Source: Diphasiastrum complanatum (Eukaryota; Streptophyta; Lycopodiopsida; Lycopodiales; Lycopodiaceae). Taken from it: 64,000 nucleotides of DNA. This document shows positions 22,293-32,499 of this stretch, in pieces (position 1 is the first letter of the stretch; the number at the start of each line of letters is the position of its first letter). Location of the stretch: the NCBI GenBank assembly GCA_029204225.1, contig CM055092.1:75098383-75162382 (forward strand), given 5' to 3'. The notes beneath the pieces are model-generated. The model ran no database searches. It saw only the letters and a list, made by a program, of their open reading frames with translations, and was not told the DNA's origin. The position numbers and the translations under genes were made by a program.

Positions 22293-23036
22293 TCTTGTAA
22301 ACTGTTCGATAAAGATTCTGATAACCTGGTTGCTAAAGACAACAGAGAAGAAAATTTATATCACGTGAACATTCGAACAAGAATTGAACAAGTTAATCAA
22401 ACTCAGGAGTCAACCGATGTACTGTGGCACAAAAGGCTATGTCACATGGAAATGGAAGAGTTAGAGAATTCAAGGAGTCAAAATCAAAAGTAGAGATATT
22501 CGAACTACCTGCGAATCCTGTCTTAAAGGCAAGATGACTAGAACACCTTTCAGTAAGGATGTTTATAAAGTAACTAAGGTACTTGAAATTGTGCATTCAG
22601 ATATTTGTGGACCATTCGGAGTATTGTCGTTGGGTGATGCATAGTACTTCATAACATTTATTGATGACTTCAACAAGTTCGTTGTAGTATATTTTATTTG
22701 TACCAAATCTTAAGCTTTCGAGAAATTCGTTGAGTATACGAATTGGGCTGAAAAGCAGACAGACAATAAGCTGAAGTAAATTTGCATAGATCATGAAGGT
22801 GAGTGTATTTCTAACGAATTCAAAGCTTATTGTATGGATCGAGGTATTATGCACACAAAGACTACATCTTACACACCTCAGCACAACGGAATAGTTGAAC
22901 GAAGGAATCGTATACTAATGGAAGCTGCAAGGTGTATGATGGCTAATGCGAAAGCACCAAAACAGTTGTGGACAGAAGCAGTGGCTACATCAAATTATCT
23001 TCAGAATCGTATTCTGAAATCTCGATTACTTGAGTA
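22224..23036 (+). pseudogene. Copia family B GAG-pre-integrase and integrase remnant
   Basis: VLWHKRLCHMEMEEL at about 22420-22465 is the GAG-pre-integrase motif. CESCLKGKMTRTPF follows in another frame, then the integrase core: HSDICGPFG, FITFIDDFNKF, a second-Asp block CIDHEGECISNEFK and YTPQHNGIVERRNR at about 22870-22910 with the catalytic Glu. Stops and frame changes occur near 22492, 22640 and 22780. It ends at the stop at 23034-23036, where the palindrome-bearing locus begins. A closely related piece is at 36120-36380. Confidence 0.82.
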
Positions 23037-23221
23037 AAAGCATGGTTGATTATCGACACTTTTGGGAAGGTAGGTCTCTAATGGATCCTCCTCCGCAATG
23101 GTCTCACACCGTGATGATCTCTCTTTGTAATTTTTTTCTGCTTTTGCTTTCAGAATATGTCTCTTGAATTGCTCTAGAAGGACTTTGTTTTTCTTATTTT
23201 CGGGAGACTGAAAAAGAAAAA

Positions 23222-23375
23222 GCTATGCTTAGCATGGGAGACATAAAATATAATACAGAATAGGAGACTTAAAGTATCAAAAAGAAATAATTAAATAAAA
23301 ACAAAAGCTATGCTTAACATAGGAGACATAAAATATAAAAAAAAACAATTAATAAACACCTATGCTAAACATGGG
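23222..23375. repeat. Three downstream copies of the 17-bp palindrome
   Basis: Variants of CCTATGCTNAGCATAGG at 23222-23238 (GCTATGCTTAGCATGGG), 23307-23323 (GCTATGCTTAACATAGG) and 23359-23375 (CCTATGCTAAACATGGG). They sit at the 3' end of the ParB-like gene; the last may overlap its final codons. Another variant lies at 25178-25194 inside the gene region. Confidence 0.75.
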
Positions 23376-25610
23376 TGAAGTAAATACCATGTCTCTAAAC
23401 AAAATAAAAAATGGAATCAAAGATTCATTTCGGCTGCTCAGAGGATAAAGCCTCTGGCACTCTTCAAAATCTTGACAATTTAACCTTGTCACAAGGGCTT
23501 CTTGAACTTTCATAAATAATTTATGCCTGCATTTAAAAAGTATAATTGTTAAAAATCCAACAAAATCATGAAAATCACTTTATTACAAAAAGTAACATGA
23601 AAACAAATATCTAAATTATGACTATTACCTTTGAAATTCTTTTCTCATTTCTGCCAGAGAAAGTTGACCATCGGCAATTCTAGAAAGAAATTTATTATTA
23701 GCTCTAAAGAGCTAATCCCTTGCATCTTCTTCCACTCTGATATTCCCATTTCTGTAAAGATTGGCTTCAGAGTTTGAGTGTTGACAACTTTCTTCTTTGA
23801 CTTTGAGGCACCATGAGCAGGTTGGCATTTTATTTGAAATTTTTTTCAATTGTCAAAAAATTTATCAACAAGGGCCCACACCTAAAATAAAAAAAAATTT
23901 AAAGTATTTGATAAGGAATTTAGGGAGTATTAAAATTGAGTTCAAAATTTTAGTCTAATAAAAATAATCTAAAAAAATTGTAACATATATTATGACTAGA
24001 GCATTCCATGACGAACATAGCAAGAAAAATTATCTGGCCACTATGAAAAGCAAGTTGAAAAAAATTATCATATTTTATAAGGCTCTGCGTAAGAGTTTTT
24101 GAATCAAAAGACAGGCTTGTCTTTTGAGTACAGAGTGCTTTCAGCTCTAGTTGATTCACATCTCCTGCTTTGGAGACTCTCGTGTATTCTTTGTGAAAGA
24201 ACTGGATTCTTTGTATGACGGTCATCTTCATCTGGTAATCTTGATCAATATTATGGTCCCAAGCCAATAATTTGGCTTCTTCCATTGTCAGGCCAGCAAA
24301 TGCAATTGCATTCACAGTTCGAAAAGAAGAAATATGAGGATACTCTTGAGATAACTGTTTTCGGGCTTGTAAACTCTGTACGCCCTCAAGAACAAAAGAA
24401 TGATATGAATCTAATAAAGAAATATCAAAATTTGCAACGTCATTGCATTCGTTGAAATCAACCAAAACAACAAATGGGATAACTATGGCCTGTGTATGAT
24501 CTTTAAATTTTATTTTTAGGTTATGTACATGTGTTTCATTTGGTTCTCTTACTTCCATTGGCCTATCTCCTGTTATTGGATCTACAAGTGGTCTATCACA
24601 CCGATTTATATCTAAAATCAAAGTTGTTTTTTTATTTTATTTTTGTTTTATGAATTTCTTCATTCAATTTAGCAATCTCAGAGCTATCTTGTAAGGAACG
24701 GATGGAGGCACCAAGTAAAGACATCGACGGTTCAGTCACAGCTTTCTTGCTTTCAGCTGATGGAATAGACTTGTGACGATGTGTAGCCATGGTCTTTGGG
24801 CGTGACTTGGGTCTAGTGGGAGAGGACTCAGAAATATCATGTGATTTTTTTTTTTTGGGATGAGGGACAGCTACAATATCATCCTCAATGTTTTCAAAGG
24901 CTGGCTTTGTGACCTGAACTGTGGTAGAAGCAAGCTTGCAAGGTCCAATAGATACACCTTTTGAACTCCGTAATCAGTAGACCGGATCTTTCCCCTCAAC
25001 AATAGCAGCTAGCACCATTTTTAAACATTGTTTCATGCTCTGGACAAAAACAAAAAATCAAGTTTAAAATATAACGAGTAAAGGCATTTGTATTGGCCAT
25101 GCTCTCAACACATGACAACTCAATTTACAAAAAGGTTTTCCACTTAGAAGATCATGGAATTTTATATTTGGGTAACCACTATGCTAAACATGGAACACTT
25201 GTAAACATACATGAATAAAAATAGGTTTTATAATTACACAACAAAGTAACTAGAGCTTTATCAAAATAAGTTTTGATGGCCTCGTCTTGACAAAGTCAAA
25301 TCTTTATCATCGTCTTGTTCAGAATGAAAATAGAACGAGACTTATCCGTATCCTTTACAAGCACGTTCACAAAACCTTCTTCCTCATCCTCATATAGTTG
25401 ATCAGCAAACAATTTTTTTTGAATTTTGAACTGCAGGTCTCCCTTGCCAGACTTCTCAACTAAATGAATAAAAAACTCAGACAGCTTTGTATTGTTGACC
25501 CCTCTGGTGAAGTAGTATATGAATTTTTTCTTATCCTTCAGTGAAATATCTTGAGGTTTACCTAAAATTTTAGAAGAAATCCTCGACATTTTAAAGATTA
25601 TCACAGACAA
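23349..25610 (-). pseudogene. Spliced gene with a ParB-like DNA-binding domain (degenerate or nearly intact)
   Basis: In bacteria, ParB proteins bind palindromic parS sites; here the fold is inferred by eye. Exon 1 (25610-25296) encodes an acidic peptide (LYEDEEEGFVNVLV). A second exon, about 25033-24650 after a TTTGTCCAG acceptor, has a TGA at 24974-24976, a basic PKKKKSHD stretch and SRPKTMATHRHKS. The main exon (24621 to about 23985) reads ILDINRCDRPLVDPITGDRP, then FVLEGVQSLQARKQL where ParB has its GxRR-RA box, then FAGLTMEEAKLLAWDHNIDQ followed by MTVIQRIQFFHKEY. This parallels the ParB pattern LSDEEALELALIEN-QR, then an I-EEA-AY segment. The arginines of the GERR box are not conserved. 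Later exons read KKKVVNTQTLKPIF and FLSRIADGQLSLAEMRKEF, then across a clean 102-bp GT-AG intron (23527-23628) HKLFMKVQEALVTRL. The nonsense codon and uncertain joins suggest a relic. It diverges from the DUF7869-like gene at 26893. Confidence 0.6.
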
Positions 25611-25844
25611 TTAAGAATCTGCAGAGAGAAAAATTTTTAGAAAAATTTCAAACATTACCTTAATAAAAATACTGAAAACTTTAAATAGACAAGCAATTTT
25701 TATGAAAAATCTCTAAAAATCATAACTAAAATTTGCAATTTCTGTAAAATTTAATTATAAATTCAGCACATTTTCTTACTAAAACATCTCAAAAGTTTTA
25801 CTTTTCACAGACTGAGCCTTGTAAAATAGGAGAAATACGAGTAA

Positions 25845-26055
25845 CGACCTATGTTGAGCATAGGTTGCATCTCTGGTCCTCTTCTAACCTATGCTCAGCA
25901 TAGGTCGTCATTCGCGTCCTCTAGTCCCACCTATGCTAAGCATAGAAAGACATCCTATGTTGAGCATAGGTGGGACTAGAGGACGCGAATGACGACCTAT
26001 GCTGAGCATAGGTTAGAAGAGGACCAGAGATGCAACCTATGCTCAGCATAGGTCG
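25845..26055. repeat. Long inverted repeat, arms about 101 bp, containing six palindromes
   Basis: The left arm 25845-25945 and right arm 25954-26055 are reverse complements with about one mismatch over the outer 85 bp (gttgag against gctgag in the outermost site). The spacer is 8 bp. Each arm carries three 17-bp palindromes at matching positions, so the structure is nested dyad symmetry and could extrude as a cruciform or form a long hairpin RNA. Confidence 0.9.
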
Positions 26056-26273
26056 ATAGGTGTTAAGAAGAAAAATATCACACCGACTTCCTATGCTAAG
26101 CATAGGTTGTTACTCAAGACCCGAACACAACCCATGCTCAACATAGGTTAGAGGAGTGGACTCGTGCAGTCACCTATGCTGAGCATAGATCACCCAAGTT
26201 TTAAGAAGACGAACACTAGCTAAAACATGAATATTTAGTAATGCAATACTTTAGTACCCATGCTAAGCATAGA
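25848..26273. repeat. Array of ten 17-bp palindromic sites, CCTATGCTNAGCATAGG
   Basis: Sites start at 25848, 25888, 25930, 25954, 25996, 26036, 26090, 26131, 26173 and 26257. Seven keep the outer CCTATG and CATAG halves with a variable centre (CTCAG, CTAAG, CTGAG, TTGAG). Start-to-start distances of 40, 42, 24, 42, 40, 54, 41, 42 and 84 bp cluster near 41-42 bp, about four helical turns, or a double interval. Two weaker copies follow at 26774-26790 and 26846-26862. Site length and symmetry resemble operator or parS-type binding sites. The adjacent ParB-like gene is a candidate binder, not demonstrated. Confidence 0.85.
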
Positions 26274-26582
26274 ACAAAGTTAAAAAATGACAAGAATCTT
26301 ACCGTCAAGAAATGTGTGAGCGGGAATATATGCAAAATACTATAGAAACCCATGACTTTGTTGCAGCGAGAGCTCTGGCAGCATGTGTGCTTCTAAATTC
26401 GCAAATGATGTGAGTTATGCTTGGACTATGGTCCTTAAATATTTTCTTTTCCAGACCCCCGCCTCACGCCGACCTGGAGAATGCGACTCAACTCAGCTCT
26501 TGCTGACCTCAAGCTTGCGTTGGGACTGAATTGTCGTGACTCACCTCACCTCACACCGACCTTGAGCCTGCGTCGGGACCGT

Positions 26583-26631
26583 CTAAACCTAAACCTAACC
26601 CTAAACCTACTCTTAGGTCAACCCTAACCTT
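26583..26631. repeat. Interstitial telomere-like repeat block
   Basis: Contains TAAACCTAAACCTAACCC and CCTAAACC units, imperfect copies of the plant telomere repeat CCCTAAA, then ACCCTAACC after a short interruption. It lies within the divergent intergenic region. Plant promoters often carry single telo-box motifs; this is a longer run. Confidence 0.7.
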
Positions 26632-26892
26632 AAGGATGCTGTCAAACAGTATTTAAGACATGGTAGCCGCTGCAGATTTCAATTAATTAGTTACTTGCTA
26701 GGCTTGATGCTTATTTGCATTTGGCTATTTTTCTTGTTTTCATCTATTGAGGTTTGCATAGCTTTTTATTTGTTCTATGACTAGCATAGGTTGCAGTTAA
26801 GTTTGTGGAGCACATTTAGTTTTATGTGTCAACTATTTTAACGGGTCTATGCTTAGCATAAGTATATAGTTAGAATTTTTTTTAAGGTTACG

Positions 26893-29800
26893 ATGTCAAG
26901 TAGTTCTACCTCCTCTATTCTAGTAGTTGTAACTCAATACATTGTAGCAAGTGCATCATCTTCATCTGATATTCCCAATGAAAGCGTGTTTTATAAAGCC
27001 ACTCCTGATTCTCAACATGTTTCGTGGCATCATCTTCATTTACCCATTTATCTTTTGAAATTCCTCACGCAAGTACTTTTCAAGAAATGACACCTGTAAT
27101 TTAACTTGTGTCAAATCTTTCGACCCCGTCCACCTTTTCAGATACAAGCTCTGCACAATTAGAACATTGTTCTTTTGAACAAGTTGAATCATTGAGTGAT
27201 AAGTCAAAAGCTTCAATTCACTCAGTTACTGATTCTAGTAAATCAACAGATCCGTGTAAGTCTATTGATCTATGACGTTCAAGCTTTTCTCAGGTTCATA
27301 GGAGACCTTCTCAAAGTGATGTTCGTCGTGTTAAATCTAAAAGGGCTATATTTATTAAAAATTTAGAACCTTCTGAGTGTCCAGAATATCTTGAGATTAG
27401 AACCAAAATTTCGAGTCATGAAATTCCGATACCTTCTCAACCAGTTCAAGCACCTACTAGTGTCACAGATTCAATTTATATATCAGACTCCAAACAAAAA
27501 GAAAAGTACAAGAGAGACTTGAGATCTTCACCTGATTTAACGAATTGTCAAAAACAGTTGATTACAAAATCTGAAATTCGAAAGATACGGAATATTATTT
27601 GTTGCTCATCTTGTTGTTTTCAAAAACTGAGTATCAGAGAAATTGAAGAATTAAGATCAAACTTCTTTTTACGATGTAAGGATGAGAGAGATTACTATTT
27701 GTGTGTAATAGTGAGACCAGACAAAAATTTATTTTCATATTTTTTAAATGCTTTGAAGGTTTGTTGCAAAGCTTACAAAGTAGTTCATGCAATCGAAAAT
27801 TCACGGCTTCAACGAATGTATGCACGACTTCAAAAAGACCCAACATTACGGGGATCCTTACAGGGTCGAACTGTTTCTCCAGATGTTTTAAATACAACTG
27901 CTTGGCTAAAATATTTCATAGATGTGCATGGAGAGAAATTGCCTAATTTCTTATATATTCACTTGTCGGATAATTTTACAAAATCAGAAATACTTTGTAT
28001 GTACAAAGAATTTGCCAAAACAAAAAATGTTTCCTATTTGAGTTACTCATATTTTCTTAAATTTTGAAAAAGAGATTTTGAACTGGTAAAGAATCTCAAA
28101 AAATCACGAATGGTAGTATGCTCCACTTGCGAATTGTTAAAGTCTGCAAAATAACTTGCAAAGATCAATGATGAGAAAGGTAAATATTAATTAAATTTGT
28201 CATTCATTTTAATACTTTCTATTTTGAAAAAATTTACGTTGCAAATTTTTTTAATATCATTATGGTATGATCTTTATTCTATTAAATAAGTGAGTCATTG
28301 TATTTTCAGTGGATGCTGCAAAAGCCCTTTAACTACACAAAGATCAACAAACAATTGAAAGACAAAAGTTGGCCAAGCATCGAAATAAATCTTTGGAATG
28401 TCCACAAAAATATCTGGGTCTTATTATTGATGGCATGGATCAGAAGAAAATAATGTTGTCTCATTTTGTTAGAGTGCTCAAAAATTTGAACGAGGTTCAG
28501 GTTAATTTTGTTGGAGCACTTGTGTTTAGTGGCACTTTGGAGTCCAAGGTCTTTTTTAATTATCCCAATGTTCGAAACGATCCAAATTTGACGATCACCA
28601 TTGTACATAATTTGGTAAAAATCTTTCGGAATTATTTTATTTGCAGCTTGATAACACTGCTAGGGAAAATAAAAACCAAACTATTTTGACATACTTGTTT
28701 ATGCTAGTAGTGGAGAATTTTTTTTTTCAAAAAAGTAAAAATAGGATTTTTGTTGGTAGGACATACCCACGATCAAATTGATCAAATGTTTAGTTGTTTT
28801 TCTAAAAGATTGAGACGCAAGAAAGCATTTTCTTTACTAGTGCTTCAAAGCATTGTCGAGAAATTGTATGTGCCAAAGCCAAACGTGTCATTAATCAGAC
28901 ACACATATGATTTTTGTGATTATGTTAAGACGTCCAACAAAACAGAACGATGCGTAGCTAATATTAATAATATTAGCTTTCAACACCAGTTTAAAATCAA
29001 ATGTAACGAATCAGATATTATATTATTATGAGGTAAACTATTTTCGAATTCAATTTCATGGCTACCTCTTGAAGGAGTTCGATTTTTGCTTTGTGTTGTC
29101 TCCCTTGAAGTCCTTGCTAGAAGAACAAAAAGCGCAAAGTGAACATCGTGACATTGATCAATTTGTCTCATTAAATTTTTTGGAATCACGTATTCAAGCA
29201 GCTTATCATTTTTTTAATAAATTTGATCAGCATTGGTGGATGGACTTTTTTGAGAAATAAAAAATCAGTTTGTTCAATCTCGAATATACATCAACAACTG
29301 AAGAATTTCATTGGCCTCATAAATTAGGAACATCAACTACAACTGTCGAACCTTCAGATCTTCCTCGAGATAATGATTTCTTGCAGTTTGTGCAAGGTGA
29401 GGAACATGAAATTTATGTGAGCTCAAGGAAGAATAGGCAAAGTGTAAAAGCTGCAAAAATGAAATGGCGTAGTGATTTGAATGAAATCCAAATTGGAAGC
29501 CTTGTTGCACTTCTAGCTTCAGAAAACAATGAAGGACATCCATTTTGGATTGCCAAAGTACTTGGTTTTATTCAAAATAGCAATCAAACAAAATTACTAC
29601 GTGTCCATTGGTTGCGCACCACTTCAACGAATGCTTTTTTGGAAAGGTACGAACTCGAAATGTTGCAAGTAGATCCAAAGCGCAAAAGAAAGATATTGCC
29701 AAAAATCAACCAAGAGTTGATGATTTTTTTGGCATTTAATTTTGAATTAACAATAACCAATTATCTACGAAAGTCAACTATATCTATATTGAAAGAACGA

Positions 29801-30028
29801 CTTGGATTACTGGAAAAACCATCATCCTCCACTTATCATCAACAGAGAAAAGCTAATTTACAAGATTTCTTGTTAACATTAGACGCAGATTCTGAGGAAG
29901 ATATGCCAGTTGACTCTGATGAAAAAGATGGGTCTTTCACTTCATCAGCTGAAAACGAGAGTGTTGAAAATGTGTCAAGTTCTGAATTGAGAGGCATCAA
30001 TGAAAATTCCTTAGAAAATGTACTTTAA
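26893..30028 (+). pseudogene. DUF7869-like transposon-associated protein gene, copy 1
   Basis: I assign this by eye to a large family found around transposons in animals and early plants. Segments in order: a serine-rich N-terminus (26893 on); a Cys cluster CCSSCCFQKLSIREIEELRS (27600-27655); RTVSPDVLNTTAWLKYF and HLSDNFTKSEILCMYKEF (27870-28020); KSRMVVCSTCELLKSAK (28100-28150); LGLIIDGMDQKKIMLSHF (28418-28465); LQLDNTARENKN (about 28645-28680, after a frameshift); and GFLLVGHTHDQIDQMFSCFSKR region at 28745-28815. The last part, 29270-30028, has a chromatin-reader-like patch (GSLVALLASENNEGHPFWIAK, residues about 76-96) and an acidic tail. Breaks lie near 28067, 28640 and 28735 and at 29029-29031 and 29258-29260. 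Some may be introns, but homopolymer frameshifts suggest decay. Confidence 0.65.
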
Positions 30029-30327
30029 AAAAAAGAATGTGCAAATATAATTTAAGTTGTTTTCTATTTCAATGAGATTTCGAGTTTCAAAAATCATTTG
30101 TTCTCTTGAATTATTATTTCATTTGTAATTGTGTTGGTTTTATGAAGTTTGCAACAAAAAACTTATAGTTCTTTATTCAAAATATACATTTTTTGGTTTT
30201 TTTTTAAAACAAAATTTAGATATTCATTAAAAAAAATCCATGATTTTGGCCTAAAACTAGGACCATTAAAAAACACCAAAAAAATTACTATTTTTAAGGT
30301 CAAAGTCCCAAAACAAATGTCATTGTG

Positions 30328-30328
<1 letters not shown>

Positions 30329-30408
<80 letters not shown>

Positions 30409-30424
30409 TCTATTTATTTATTTA
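30329..30424. repeat. (TA)n followed by (TTTA)n microsatellite
   Basis: About 40 bp of TA runs directly into about 55 bp of TTTA units. ORFs across it are artefacts of the repeat. Confidence 0.95.
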
Positions 30425-30511
30425 AAGTAAAAAACGTGCGGCAGGCCTCACTTTTTATATATATATTTATAATTGCATTTTTATATATATCTATATTTAT
30501 ATTTATATAAC

Positions 30512-30559
30512 TCACACACACACACACATACGCGCACACACACACACACACACACACAT
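30512..30559. repeat. (CA)n microsatellite, interrupted
   Basis: Two CA runs separated by tacgcg. A GC-rich block at 30570-30606 follows (gcgcgaatgcgcg). Confidence 0.9.
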
Positions 30560-30674
30560 ATCTAAGGAAGCGGACCTTGGGCGCGAATGCGCGTCCGGGT
30601 GGGCGCACTTTTTTTTTTCCCTTGTAGTTTAGCTCTAAAAAAAAAATGAACACGCCCAGCCCGAGCGTGCATGT

Positions 30675-30676
<2 letters not shown>

Positions 30677-30758
<82 letters not shown>
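30677..30758. repeat. (TA)n microsatellite, about 82 bp
   Basis: An uninterrupted TA run. The minus-strand ORF crossing it is low complexity. Confidence 0.95.
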
Positions 30759-30764
<6 letters not shown>

Positions 30765-30784
30765 TTTGATTAAAAAAAATAAAT

Positions 30785-30823
30785 GGAGAGTCCACCCGCC
30801 GTAGTGGGTGGGCTCTCTCATCC

Positions 30824-30860
<37 letters not shown>

Positions 30861-31009
30861 ATTTTTTAAATTAAAAAAAAATGAATGGAGAGCCTACTCG
30901 TCGCGGCGGGTGGGCTCTCTCAATCAGTTATTCTTATATATATATAATTCTTTTAAATAAAAAAGAAAACAAAGGGAGAGCCCACCTGTCGCAGCGGATG
31001 GACTCTCTC
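30785..31009. repeat. Three related hairpins in tandem
   Basis: Hairpins at 30785-30819, 30888-30921 and 30975-31009 share the pattern GGAGAG(C/T)C(C/T)AC-loop-GG(A/G)TGG(G/A)CTCTCTC. The stem is about 10-12 bp with a GC-rich loop region. Each is preceded by an A-rich tract, and the first two are separated by a (CA)n run (30825-30854) and a short TA run. The repeat unit including spacer is about 90-105 bp. The arms drift while keeping partial pairing. Possible 3'-end or structural signals, or decayed foldback elements; origin unknown. Confidence 0.7.
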
Positions 31010-31668
31010 ATTCTCTAATTATTCTCCGCTCTCCCATTTAAGTGAAAAAAATTAAAGAAAAGTTTTTTTATGGGATTAAAAAACTTTACCATATTTTAAG
31101 AGCTAGAAAATTTGAAACAAGAAAGCTTTAAGATAAGAAAGCTTAAAAATTTCAGAAAACAAAGTAAAGAAGCATTGTAGGAGGCGGCCGGGGAGGGAGG
31201 GGTTTATAATGATTTTTTCTTATAGTCAAATTTCACAAATGCTTATCGGATAAATGCTATGCCATGTGTCAACATATAAGATCTCCATAATAAAGGTTAA
31301 AAGAGAATGAAAAGTATTTTTTCGGGGAAAAAATGGGAATTCATGTCCAAAATTTTTACAAAATAAACTAGTTTTAGAGTCTATATATAGCTTGAAAAGT
31401 GTTAATGCTGCACTAAATGCTTATGGGATTATTTGGTGTTTCAACTGTGCTCTCCTTTCTCCTCATTCCTTCCATGAACTTGACTATACAAAAGTAAGAA
31501 AAAAAACTTGAAAAAAAATCAAAACACTAATTTTATGTAAAAAATTCTAATAGAAACAAAAAATAAAAAATGAAAAAATCTAAAAAAAAAAATCAAAATA
31601 ATAAAAACAAAAAATAAGCTTAAAAAAATAAAAAAATCTAAAAAAAAATCAAGGTTGTCATTTCCAAG
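31010..31668. other. A-rich non-coding, nothing recognised
   Basis: Long A-rich runs, notably 31495-31660. No supported gene. The run ends just before the ORF at 31669. Confidence 0.5.
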
Positions 31669-32412
31669 GTGCTTAAAATGGATTGTCTAGTGCCATACCC
31701 TCACGGTGACTTTGAAGATATTTACAACTGTACTTCGATGGATGTCATTGCAACGAGGTTGTTGTGGGATAATACAGATATTGTAAAGATGGAAAAACTT
31801 ATAGTTGTAGATTGTCCTATGCACAATATCGATAATATTGTTGATTGCATAGATTTTTATGGGGTAGTAGTTGCTTATGTTATATTCAAAGGCTATTATC
31901 CTAGTGAAAGTCATCTGCTTGCTGTTGTGAAACTTATTTCAATAACAATAGAAGGAAACATCATGAATGCCACGACTGAGGACAAAAACGTTTTCTATGT
32001 AGAAAATCAATCAATTATTTGGTGTTTGTCAAAACTCTCATTGCATTGTCAAAGGAGGAAACAAGTATCATTTAACGAGACTTTGAATGAGTGTTTTACA
32101 TATTACATTGACAATTCTACAAAATTGTCATCCAATAGAACAATGACCAAATGTGCTTCAAATATAAACAACATCCAAAAAATAACAACAACACTGACAT
32201 ACAATTCATATGTTTTAACAAGTGTGGAGAATGCGGTTGATCGTAACATGTCAAGAAATATCCTAACAAGTGTAGAATATATGATTGATTGTAATATGTT
32301 AAGATCAGTGTATAATTCATATATTCTAACATGTGTAGAAGATACGGCTGATCGTAATATATTAAAATCAACATATAACACATATATCCTAACAAGTGTG
32401 GAGGATGTCTAG
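31669..32412 (+). CDS. Hypothetical protein (247 aa) with C-terminal repeats
   Basis: An open frame of 247 residues in otherwise stop-rich DNA. The C-terminal 70 residues hold about four imperfect repeats of 18-23 residues with the core YNSYILTSVEDxxDRNxL (for example TYNSYVLTSVENAVDRNM and VYNSYILTCVEDTADRNI), also visible in the DNA from 32200 to 32405. The first 120 residues look globular (LIVVDCPMHNIDNIVDCIDF). No family recognised. It lies just upstream of a second DUF7869-like relic and may be its partner or its decayed N-terminus. Confidence 0.45.
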   Translation: MLKMDCLVPYPHGDFEDIYNCTSMDVIATRLLWDNTDIVKMEKLIVVDCPMHNIDNIVDCIDFYGVVVAYVIFKGYYPSESHLLAVVKLISITIEGNIMNATTEDKNVFYVENQSIIWCLSKLSLHCQRRKQVSFNETLNECFTYYIDNSTKLSSNRTMTKCASNINNIQKITTTLTYNSYVLTSVENAVDRNMSRNILTSVEYMIDCNMLRSVYNSYILTCVEDTADRNILKSTYNTYILTSVEDV

Positions 32413-32499
32413 GCAACATTTGAGAGCAATAGAAATAAAAAATGAGCTTGTGTTCATGATTGTCAAATCAACAAACGAACTAGAGTTGCACCACGTGCA

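Larger units (their letters stand above)
25620..26890. promoter_or_regulatory. Divergent intergenic control region with palindromic sites
   Basis: About 1.3 kb separates the two divergent starts. It holds 12 of the 16 palindrome copies, a long inverted repeat, a telomere-repeat-like block and a GC-rich stretch with the thrice-repeated motif gccgacctgg / gctgacctcaag / accgaccttgag (26470-26570). The layout fits a shared promoter and/or a replication or transposition control region, by inference. Confidence 0.55.

Noticed and set aside
25848-26273. CRISPR-like array of regularly spaced repeats
   Set aside because: The repeats are 17-bp palindromes with degenerate centres, spacers are of unequal length, part of the array is an inverted repeat, and the setting is a plant genome with spliced genes. 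No cas-like gene is present.
23349-26273. Bacterial or plasmid parABS contamination
   Set aside because: The ParB-like gene has a GT-AG intron, AT-rich plant-like codon use and eukaryotic transposon neighbours. No ParA-like gene with Walker motifs was seen. The similarity is at domain level only.
25848-26273. Palindromes as simple transcription terminators
   Set aside because: They lie between two divergent starts rather than after genes, have no T-tracts, and are too numerous.
28615-28650. A 35-nt intron (gtaaaa...ttgcag) in the DUF7869-like gene
   Set aside because: Too short for a normal plant intron. The family motif continues through this stretch apart from a one-base frame change, so a frameshift is the simpler reading.
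30149-30851. Open reading frames across TA, TTTA and CA microsatellites
   Set aside because: Low-complexity translations (IYIY, CVCV) with no flanking coding signal.
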